Positions 55,741 through 64,000 of a stretch of 64,000 bases of DNA are shown one piece after another. Position numbers and translations under genes: made by a program. Location of the stretch: assembly GCA_026214975.1 (NCBI GenBank), contig CM047813.1, forward strand, positions 34,753,871 to 34,817,870, in the 5' to 3' direction. Each line of letters begins with the position of its first letter. Within the stretch, counting starts at the first letter, position 1. This DNA is from Gentiana macrophylla. Its lineage: Eukaryota > Streptophyta > Magnoliopsida > Gentianales > Gentianaceae. The notes below the pieces were generated by a model. It did not search any database. It was not told where the DNA came from and saw only the letters and a list, made by a program, of their open reading frames with translations.

Positions 55741-56061
55741 CTTTTCTTGTTCCTTACTCCACTTTTCGTGCTGCTTCGGTATTTATCTTTAATGCAATCA
55801 GATTCTGCCTTGATTGATCTTGAGATTTACTTCCTCCGTTGGTAGATATCCTCCGATTCATCGTAATCTATAAAATCAATATTTATCGCACAGTAAATCA
55901 TATTTAAATAATAAGCACAGATAAATACCAAATTATATGCTATAAATCACATAACATTAAATAATCAATATAAACATGTGATTTAATATAAAATATATAT
56001 TATTAAGCTCGATTTAAGGACAATGTTGATGACTTTTACGGGTATAATTTGACCGTCATCA

Positions 56062-56078
56062 ACTACCCCCCACTTAGA
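56062..56078 (-). other. Polypurine tract of the Athila element
   Basis: On the minus strand TCTAAGTGGGGGGTAGT directly before the LTR terminus TGATGACGG. Confidence 0.8.
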
Positions 56079-57517
56079 CTTTGATCGTCCCGAACAAAGC
56101 ATCAATAAGTCATTCCCCAAGACAACATTTTCCATGGTCAAATCATACTTACACAAGAAACTCGAGTCAACTCATACCATTCATGCTCATAAGGTATCCA
56201 TTATTCACTACTCGCTATGAATCAAAGTGATGTGTCCATGTGCATTCAGTTTTATATATTCGTGGCAAGATTAAAGTTTATGCTAACTTCGCAGTCTTAA
56301 CCTACCAACATCAGCACTCCCACTTCTTAAGCTTCGCAATGGGTAAAGACATGGTGCAATAAGCAAGAGCATTATCCAAAAGGTTTTTTGGACTCGGAGA
56401 CCGAGAAAATACTCAAATCCTCTTAAAAAGTTGAATTTCTTCGCATTTTCATAATTTCAAGCATTAACACCTCTCAAGAAAGAAACTTGCTTTAAAGGTA
56501 AAGTATGCATTGCAAGAATCCCCCTCTCACGGATTAGTCAATAGCATTGAATATTACCATAAGCTCGGGGCTACTTTGGTAATGTTACTACAAGCCCAGT
56601 GTTTAACGCATTGTTAAAACACAGATAATTCTCAAGCTTATTACTCCGCTTTGATGGCTGAAGATAAGAATACATCAAAGAGATAAATATCGACACTAAG
56701 TTTGCATAACCAATCATCTACGCAATGTACACATAATTCTTCTAGTTATTATAATTCGTGCGGTAAACGTCGATCCACAAATTGAGTAATCGAATAATAA
56801 ATAACTACTTGCAACGGTCGGCATGAATATCTTGAAATTTACATTCACATAAGTATAAAATGATCACGTACTCATGAAACTTGGTTCCTTCCCTACTAAT
56901 TCCATGTATAAGAACTCACAATTCTAGGGGTACGAGATAATTAATTTGGCATTTGATCATTTTTTTTCATTTTTCACCGTTTCACTCAATTGTTCAATTA
57001 TAACACATCATAGCTAAGTCTCCTACCCCCCACTTAAACTTGGCATTGTCCCCAATGACAAAGAAAAAGGAGAATTTAAGAAAAAGACTTAGCTCTGGAA
57101 ACGGCTCTCAAGTAAGATGCAGAATGTATGGGAACTTAAAGCACGTCGTGGAGAAGCAAACAAAACCCTGTTTAAGCAAACCAAACAGAAACTCCACGAA
57201 ACCGTTAATAACATGTCAATGGAAATTATAAAATAATGTGGCAGTAATTAGATATAGAATATCCAAAAACAAATTAAGCCACTTTATTTCATACAACCAA
57301 CGACAAGGAAAACCAAAGAGTTAAAACTACAAAACTCACATGGCGGCTATCAAGGAAAAAACCTCGTTTATTCCGAACTTAGAATCGGAACATGGCGAGA
57401 TGAAAAAAACCTTAACAGTCTCTTGCTAATTTATTCAAACAAAACAAAAACAAAAGATAGTTTTTAAGAAATAGTTCTGAGGTTATAGTCGTCAGCTCAA
57501 CTTAGTTCAACGACGGT
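56079..57517 (-). other. Non-coding region between integrase and 3' LTR of the Athila element
   Basis: About 1.4 kb with no frame above 63 codons. Athila elements often carry an env-like ORF here; none is visible. A second purine tract, TTTAAGTGGGGGGTAGG (57022-57038, minus), preceded by GGGGACAATGCCAAG, closely resembles the terminal tract, so plus-strand priming could start at two sites. Confidence 0.6.
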
Positions 57518-59551
57518 CTAATGATAGGTGGGATCTTCGAGAGTGAAGACTTCTTCCTCCTTTTCTTGACCAAGACCAATGTAATGTTTCAAACGGTGTC
57601 CATTAACCACAATAGTGGATTGATCCTTAAGGTTTAATACATCAACAGCTCCAGAAGGAAAAACCTTACTCACTTGATAAGGGCCATACCATCGTGATTT
57701 TAACTTGCCAGGAAAGAGTCTCAAGCGCGAATTGTAAAGAAGAACCAGATCGCCTTCCTTAAAGGTGCGGTCCAATATTTTCTTATCATGAAATTTCTTT
57801 GTGCGCTCCTTAAATATTTTTGCATTCTCATAAGCTTCCAAACGAAACTCGTCTAGGCGAGTCAATTACAACAATCTTCTTTCTCCAGCTAAACTCTCAT
57901 CAAAATTCAACATACGTGTAGCCCACATGGTACGGTGTTCTAACTCAACCGGTAGATGACATGCTTTTCCAAACACAATTTTATAAGGGGACATTCCAAT
58001 GGTAGTCTTATAAGCAGTCCTATAAGCCCATAAAGTATCATCTAATCTCAACGACCAATCCTTTCTAGTCGTATTCACAGTTTTCTCCAAAATGCGCTTT
58101 ATTTCTTGATTTGTAACCTCAACTTGTCCACTTGTTTGAGGGTGATAAGCAGTAGCTAACTTGTGTCTAACCTCGTACTTAATCATCAACTTTTCAAACG
58201 GCCTATTACAGAAATGGCTGCCATTATCACTAATAATGGCACGAGGTACTCCAAACCGCGTAAAGATATTTTTCTTTAAGAACTTCAGTACAACCTTCGC
58301 ATCGTTAGTAGGCGAAGCAATGGCCTCAACCCATTTGGACACGTAGTCAACCGCCACTAAAATATAGCGGTTGGACAAAGACGAAGTAAAGGGTCCTACA
58401 AAATCAATCCCCCAAACATCAAAGAGTTCCACCTCTAGGATATTCTTCAGTGGCATTTCATTCCTTCTCGAGATATTTCCCGTCATTTGGCAAGAATGAC
58501 AAGATCTAGCATATTCATGCTCATCTTTGAACAAAGTGGGCCAGTAAAAACCACATTGGAGAACTTTTGCAGCAGTCTTGTCTCCTCCATAATGTCCTCC
58601 GGCCTCATAAGCATGGCAATGTCTAAGGATATCATAATACTCCTCTTCCGGCACACATCTCCTAAAGACATTGTCGGATCCTAGCTTAAACAGATAGGGC
58701 TCTTCCCAATAATAGTGCCTAAGATCCTTGAAGAATTTCTTTCTATCTTGGGGGCTGAGATTTGGTGGCAAGTATTTCGTGGATAGATAATTCACAAAGT
58801 CTTTAAACCATGGTTGTTTCTTCTCATTCACAACCTCAACACGCGAAGATACCGCAGCGCAATCATCCTTTCCATATATAGCCGTGATGGAGAATAATTG
58901 TTCATCAGGAAATGTTTCTCCAATCTCGGTCATTGGCTCATTATCCTCTATTTGTAAACGGGAAAGATGATCCGCAACCAGATTCTCATATCCTTTCTTA
59001 TCACGGATTTCTACATCAAACTCTTGCAATAGTAGAATCCATCTCAATAACCTTGGCTTGGAATCTTGTTTGGCTAAAAGATACTTCAAAGCCGCATGGT
59101 CAGTCCAAACAGTGACTTTAAATCCTACTAGATAAGATCTAAACTTGTCAAACGCAAAGATAACAGCTAGAAGCTCTTTCTCAGTAGTTGCATAGTTCCT
59201 TTGAGCGGAATTTAAAGTTCTACTAACATAGTAGATGGGCCTACAGATCTTGTCTTTTCTTTGTCCTAAGTCAGCACCTACAGCAGTATCGCTTGCATCG
59301 CACATCAACTCAAAAGGTAGATTCCAATCAGACGCAATTAGAATGGGTTTAGTAATAAGCATGCTCTTTAACTCATTGAAAGATTTCATGCACTCATTAG
59401 TAAACACAAATGGCACATCCTTGGCCAATAACTCAGTAAAAGGTCTAGAGATTAAGGAAAAGTCCTTCACAAACCGACGATAGAATCCTGCGTGGCCAAG
59501 AAAACCTCGCAATGTCTTAAGATTGGTTGGTGGAGGCAGTTTTTCAATCAC
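57518..59551 (-). pseudogene. Athila RNase H and integrase
   Basis: A 561-codon minus frame (59551-57866) begins after a TAG. It contains [18 protein letters not shown] (RT end), the RNase H ([47 protein letters not shown]), the integrase zinc finger ([13 protein letters not shown]...CHSCQ), and the DDE residues [18 protein letters not shown] and [12 protein letters not shown]. It stops at a TAA (57866-57868, the usual codon there is Gln) inside ERRLL-LTRLDEFR. The same frame continues to 57518 with the C-terminal domain (FKEGDLVLLYNSRLRLFPGK, WYGPYQVSKVFPSGAV). All integrase catalytic positions survive. Confidence 0.93.
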
Positions 59552-60598
59552 CTATACTTTTGCTCTATCCACCTCTATACCGTTCTTTGAAATACGGTGG
59601 CCAAGTACTATACCTTCAGTGACCATAAGAGGACATTTCTCCTAGTTAAGCACCAGATTCGTCTCCTCGCTTCTCTTCAACACTCGTGCTAGATGCGTGA
59701 GACATGAATCGAAATCATCTCCAAATACGGAGAAATCATCCATAAAGATCTCTAGGAAATCTTCAACCATATCAGCAAACAGAGAAATCATGCATCTTTG
59801 AAACGTTGCTGGTGCGTTGCACAAACCAAAGGGCATTCTATTATAAGCGAAGGTTCCATATGGACATGTAAAAGTGGTCTTCTCACCATCCTCGGGTGAG
59901 AAATGAATTTGATAATATCCCGAGTAACCGTCAAGGAAACAATAAAACGCATGTCTGCTCAGTCTCTCGAGCATTTGATCAATGAAGGGAAGAGGGAAGT
60001 GATCTTTATAAGTAGCATCATTCAGCTTCCTAAAGTCAAGGCACACTCTATGACCAGTAATGAGTATAATAGGAATTAACTCGTTTAACTCATTAGCTTG
60101 CACCGTCAAACCCCCTTTCTTAGGAACAACGTGGATCGGGCTAACCCATTCACTATCAGAGATAGGAAAGATGATTCCCATTTCTAGCATCTTAATAACT
60201 TCATCCCTAACCACGTCTTTCATTTGTGGAGTCAACCTTCTTTGGGGTTGTGCAACCGCTTTCGTTGCAGGATCAACGGAGATTTTATGCATACAAACGC
60301 TAGGGCTTATGCCTTTAACGTCAGCTATTGTCCATCCAAATGCTCCACGATACTCTCTCAACACTCTCATCAGCTTTTCTTCTTGTATTTCAATCAATGA
60401 TGAAGAAGTAATAAGCGGCAAGGTCTCATCTTGAAGGAATACATACTTCAAATACGCAGGCAGAGGCTTCAACGTCAGATTGGTAGGTGGTTCTTCTAAC
60501 GAGGTCTTTAACTTTTGTCCGGTTAGCTTAAGTTCAAAGAACTTATGCCACGTCGGTCTATGGTAGAATTTCTCAACCTCGGTAGACTTCATCTCCAT
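59552..60598 (-). pseudogene. Athila reverse transcriptase
   Basis: A minus frame from 60598 to 59642 has WVSPIHVVPKKGG, HRVCLDFRKLNDATYKDHFPL-type sequence (in pieces RVCLDFRKLN and HFPLPFIDQML), FLDGYSGYYQI, MPFGLCNAPATFQRCM and the active site IFMDDFSVFG (FMDD). It ends at a TAG replacing the usual Trp of LVLN-EKC. After 30 codons in the same frame a second TAG (59552-59554) replaces a codon in RAKV-VIEK. The N-terminus overlaps the protease frame by frameshift. The RT palm residues look intact, so inactivation is by premature stops. Confidence 0.93.
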
Positions 60599-61448
60599 TA
60601 ACTCTTAACACTAACTCTCCTTTGTAAACATCGATAAGCATCCTACTAGTGGCCATAAAGGGTCTTCCTAAGATTAGGGGCACTTCGTAGTTAGCTTCCA
60701 TATCTAGCACAACAAAGTCGACAGGAAACACAAACTTCTCAACTCTTACTAGCACATCCTTAACCACTCCACAAGGTTCCTTAACCGAACGGTAAGATAA
60801 TTGCAAAGTAATTGAAGTCTTTTTAAGGTCTTTCATACCTAGCTTTTGAAAAATGGATAAAGGCATCAGATTTACGCTCGCTCCTAGATCAGACAAGGCT
60901 TTGTTCAAACATACGTTACCTATGATGCAGGGAATGAGAAAACTTCCCGGATCCTTACACTTAGCGGGTAACTTATGTTGAAGAATGGCTGAGCACTCCT
61001 CATTCAGGCAAATGGTCTCTAAATCTAGGAGTTTCCTCTTAGTAGAGATAGCTTCTTTTAAGAACTTGGTGTACTCAGGCATCTCAGCAAGTGCTTCAAC
61101 TAAGGGTATATTGATTTGTAACTTTCTAAAGATATCTACGAACTTTTTATACCTCTTATCATCAACCTTAGGCTTAGATTTGCGTGGAGGATAAGGTAAG
61201 ATTGAAGGATCGACATCAGTGAAAATATGATACTTATTATTATAACGCTCAACTCTAGGGCCAGCAGGTTCCTTATAGGTTTCTTGCTCAGGCAAGGTCC
61301 CCGAAGTACTTGCTTCATTGCTTGGGTCACTATCCTTACTCTCTACTACTTTCTCTTTCTCTTTCAAAGATTGTGAAGTCACCTCTTTCCCACTTCTAGT
61401 CATGATTGCATTCAAATCCTTATGATTTTTATCAGTATTGCTTGGCAT
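60573..61448 (-). pseudogene. Athila protease region
   Basis: A 291-codon minus frame starts in the gag tail (NAIMTRSGKEV, a characteristic Athila/Tat phrase) and passes a lysine/proline-rich linker. It carries FPCIIGNVCLNKALSDLGASVNLM-type sequence with protease core SDLGASVNLMPLSIFQKLG, where the family uses D-x-GA, and then EVPLILGRPFMATSRMLIDV. It ends VNGDEVYRG at a frameshift into the RT frame (60573-60598 overlap). Its start is also a frameshift from the gag frame near 61440. Confidence 0.9.
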
Positions 61449-62761
61449 CTTCCAGGAGGTCTAGTTGAGACTTGCCCAGCTAATTGTCCTATTTGGTGAG
61501 TGAGATTTTGGACTATGGCTTCTTGGTTGGTCACCTTAGCATCGTTCGTCTGACAATATTGGCTAAAGTTAGTGGCTAACTCAGCCATCGATTTTGAAAG
61601 TTGTCCCATATTGTCAGTGACGACATTACTCATCTTTTCTATCGCAGCTTCCCAACCAAAAGTTTTAGTTTGCTGGGGTACATAAGTAGTAGGCGGTTTA
61701 GACCCATCTCCTCCATTAGGGTCACTATATCGGAATCCAGGATGGTTATGATTAGGCTTATATCCTCCCCATTGATTTCCTTGTCTCCCAATATAATTGG
61801 CTTCTTCAGTACCAGCATTCCCACTATGATGAATCACTTCGATTCCAGTCCCATTCTCTACTCTTGCCATCCTCTCTTGCATTCCATCTACCTTATTATT
61901 GATAACAGACAGTTGTTCTAATATTTTGGTAGGTGCACTATCCTCAAATATGTCAGCGGCCATCTTCACAGTAGCTATGTCATTGCCTCCCTATTGACTA
62001 TTCATCGCTATTTGCTCCATCTTTCTTTGTGCCTCCTCAGGAGATAATTGAACAAACGCTCCATTGCTAGATGCGTCTACTCTAATTTTCTCAGTCTCTC
62101 TCAATCCATGGTAAAAAGTTTGCATTAAAAGCCAAAAAGAGATATCATGATGAGGACACTTTCTCATAGCTTCCTTAAAACGCTCCCAAGCTTGATCAAA
62201 ACTCTCCCCAGGTTGTTGCTTAAATCCTAAGATGTCTTGGCGTAACTTAAAGGTTTTTCCTAAAGGAAAATACTTATTCATGAATTTTTGCAACAATTGT
62301 TCCCAAGTAGTGATAGATCCAGCCTCTAAAGAGAGAAGCCATTGCTTAGCTTTATCTTTCAAAGTGAAATGGAAAAGCTTAAGACGAATGTTACCCTCCG
62401 GGATTAATTCTGGCTTCACCGTGCTAACGATTTCCAAGAAATTCGTCACGTAAACACCAGGATCCTCGTTTTGGATTCCATGAAAAGTGGAATAGTTGGT
62501 CACCATTTGAATTACATTAGGCCTAGGGTGATAGACTTTCACAGGGTCTTGCGGTGCTACGATAGCGGGAATGAATTGCTCAATAGTAGGCGTTGCATAA
62601 CTTTGTAAAGTGCACCTCGCTCCTTGAACTAAGGCTCGGTTTCCATTATTAGCATTGGCATTGTTATTAGCATTATTTGCATTATTGGCATTATTGGCAT
62701 TATTAATAACAATATTCTCAGGATTGAGTACCTGATTCGGATTTTGCAGATTGTCTTCCAT
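61412..62761 (-). pseudogene. Athila gag
   Basis: The first frame (62761-61991, 256 codons) begins MEDNLQNPNQVLNPEN and an Asn-Ala repeat (NNANNANNANN). The capsid-type retrotransposon gag domain follows: YSTFHGIQNEDPGVYVTNFLE, IRLKLFHFTLKDKAKQWLL, TWEQLLQKFMNKYFP and PGESFDQAWERFKEAMRKCP. A TAG after NSQ (61989-61991) breaks it. The same frame resumes GGNDIATVKMAADIFED to 61412 (185 codons) with a Tyr/Gly/Asn-rich segment and NLTHQIGQLAGQVSTRPPG, then shifts frame. The start at 62761 is the first ATG after the leader. The protein forms the particle shell. Confidence 0.92.
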
Positions 62762-63314
62762 TTCGCCTCGTATTCGATCGCTTCGTAATGATCGGTTGTA
62801 TGTCCTTCTTCCAATTCGTGCTCGCTTTCCTCAAGATTTGGATCCTCTTCTCCTTGCTTAGCCTGTTCTCTAGCTAACTTCCTATTTCGCCTTGCAAATC
62901 TCTCTATTTCCGGATTATAAGGCTCAAGTGGTTCCTTCGATCTCTGAGTAGCGTACTATAAAATAATAAAAAACAACAAAACAATTAAAAAATTTAAAGG
63001 CTAGGCCTTTAACTAGACTATATAATAAAAACGAAACTAAAACAGACTCTAAAAATTATGAAGAATACGAAAACACAAAGCAGAAACTATGTAAAACGAA
63101 ACAAAACAGAAACCGACCAGACAAGCTGGCACGCTCCTAGCGAGTACAGAGCTCGTTGCCAGCGAGTTCACCAGATTCTTGGAAACTGTCCAGATTCGTT
63201 CTAGTACACTAACAGGTTAATTCTATGCTACGAAAACTAATTAAACAGACACTATTCACAATATTTACGAATCTACTTTTAATAAAATAAGCTATACTTG
63301 ATTAATGACACGAG
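62762..63314 (-). other. Leader of the Athila element
   Basis: Non-coding sequence between primer site and gag start. It contains the palindrome GCTCGTTGCCAGCGAG (63151-63166) and a CGCTCCTAGCGAG neighbour, matching those in the LTR. A possible RNA dimerisation or packaging role is speculation. Confidence 0.6.
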
Positions 63315-63332
63315 TCCCCGGCAACGGCGCCA
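63315..63332 (-). other. Primer-binding site of the Athila element
   Basis: On the minus strand TGGCGCCGTTGCCGGGGA, the conserved Athila/Tat-type primer site, nine bases from the LTR terminus at 63342. Confidence 0.92.
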
Positions 63333-63341
63333 AAAACTTGA

Positions 63342-64000
63342 TGTCGGGTCAAGTAATAAAAATATTCGATACCTAAAATAACACACTAGCAAGAGAACTA
63401 GGTTCAATCATAGTATAGTTAGATAGAGTCGAGATCGATCCCACAGAGTCTCGGCGTAAACGAAATATATCCTATTAAACTAAAAGCAAATTAAAGGCGG
63501 TCTCTGACCAACAATAACGTAGAATTGAAATTGACACAATAGAAACACAAACCAAACAAAAGACACAATGACACTAAGACACTTATTTTTATAGGTTTTA
63601 TAAACGATTAACAAACGGTATTGAGAAAGCTAGTAGTAATTACTCCCCCATGCTGTGTAGATTGACGACGAGACAAAATAAGACATTTAAGATTAATTAT
63701 TCTGACTACGTGAGTCATGCCCTAAAATATATCTAGCTCCGGGTAGGCCATCTAGATCATCGTGTCTCCGTTACGTGACTTCACTTCATAGGCCTCCATC
63801 TCATATAACTTCTGACACAATTACAAAGCTAGGGATGCCGGTATAAACCGTAACCTCATCTAAGCAACATTCCTATGGTTATGCGTACTTCCTAGACACC
63901 GATTCAATCTCTGTCCTAAGTAACAATCACTTTTTGAGTCTCATGTTAAATTACGACGATGAATAACTAAGTTGATCAGGTTTAATTACTCGTTTTAATT
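63342..64000 (-). repeat. 5' LTR of the Athila element (partial, runs off the window)
   Basis: Begins TGTCGGGTCAAG at the primer-site side. From about 63785 it matches the left LTR at 54935 onward with few differences up to the last base. Confidence 0.9.

Larger units (their letters stand above)
54935..56061 (-). repeat. 3' LTR of the Athila element, outer end missing
   Basis: Matches the 5' LTR from GGCCTC-ATCTCATATAAC onward and ends ACCGTCATCA at 56061. The outer roughly 440 bp present in the right copy (63342-63785) are not recognisable here, so the LTR is truncated or replaced, and no target duplication can be seen. It contains a minus-strand TATA (TATATAAAGGA, 55581-55591) and CTCGCTGCCAGCGAG palindromes at 55699. 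Confidence 0.85.
54935..64000 (-). mobile_element. Ty3/gypsy Athila-lineage retrotransposon (5' LTR continues past the window)
   Basis: The element reads minus. The 3' LTR 54935-56061 (truncated at its outer end), purine tract 56062, integrase to gag 57518-62761, leader 62762-63314, primer site 63315-63332 and 5' LTR from 63342 to the window edge are all present. LTR identity is clear over 54940-55140 versus 63792-64000. Protein motifs (LGASVNLMP protease, FMDD-type [11 protein letters not shown] integrase) and the TGGCGCCGTTGCCGGGGA primer site are typical of Athila-like elements. At least four nonsense changes and two frameshifts are visible. About 1.45 kb between integrase and the 3' LTR has no env-like frame. 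Confidence 0.92.

Overview
This 64 kb window looks like repeat-rich nuclear DNA of a flowering plant, probably a eudicot. The evidence is the mix of element lineages (Ty1/copia with tRNA-Met primer sites, Ty3/gypsy of the Tat, Athila and probable Tekay-like chromovirus types, an L1-type LINE, hAT and Stowaway MITEs) and the three plant gene remnants (a phytocyanin/early nodulin-like gene, an RNase-III-like RTL gene, and a plant-specific multi-pass membrane protein family). The base composition is AT-rich, with many CG-to-TG type decays. I found no intact host gene, no tRNA or rRNA gene and no CRISPR array. Every long open frame belongs to a transposable element, and all of these carry stops or frameshifts.

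Left third (1-18024): a four-level nest. An old plus-strand copia element (pol remnant 14494-15969, right LTR 16113-16385) was split by copia element A (minus strand). Only A's 5' LTR (1318-2981 plus 14238-14493) and part of its leader (1-1317) are in the window. A's LTR was split by copia-type element B (2982-14232, minus, LTRs about 1.77 kb, perfect 5-bp target duplication CATAC). B has no recognisable gag-pol and contains a solo LTR (5568-7735, target duplication CTTGG). A 661-bp non-autonomous hAT element with a perfect 8-bp duplication sits at 17356-18016.

Middle (18025-40570): mostly decayed, gene-poor DNA. It holds a TATA-led tract packed with TCTTCAA/TTGAAGA hairpins (18.4-20.1 kb), copies of a TGTAACGCC...GGCGTTACA family including a 592-bp near-perfect fold-back (24581-25172), a plus-strand LTR-like sequence (about 23.6-26.0 kb), two small hAT MITEs with exact 8-bp duplications (28326-28485, 34893-35200), a Stowaway MITE, 76-bp and 21-bp minisatellites, and three degenerate host-gene pieces: RTL-like (about 26473-27440), a membrane-protein fragment flanked by minisatellites (37612-38185) and an early-nodulin-like pseudogene (39308-39870).

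Right third (40570-64000): a truncated plus-strand LINE (40671-43259) abuts a probable chromovirus-type LTR sequence (43260-44348 continuing at 54147), which was split by a nearly complete Tat-lineage element (44349-54141, minus, target duplication CAGGG). The Tat element carries gag, protease-RT-RNase H and integrase on the minus strand. Between pol and its 3' LTR it also carries a plus-strand, apparently spliced extra gene with a Transposase_28-like N-terminus and a coiled-coil C-terminus. A 148-bp tandem repeat lies between these two convergent units. The window ends in an Athila-lineage element (54935 to beyond 64000, minus), complete from 3' LTR to primer site but broken by stops and frameshifts.

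The two points most worth following are the antisense, intron-containing gene of the Tat element, and the recurring short palindromes (cores ACGCCCGT, ACGCGCGT, CTCGCTGCCAGCGAG) near the promoters of otherwise different LTR families.
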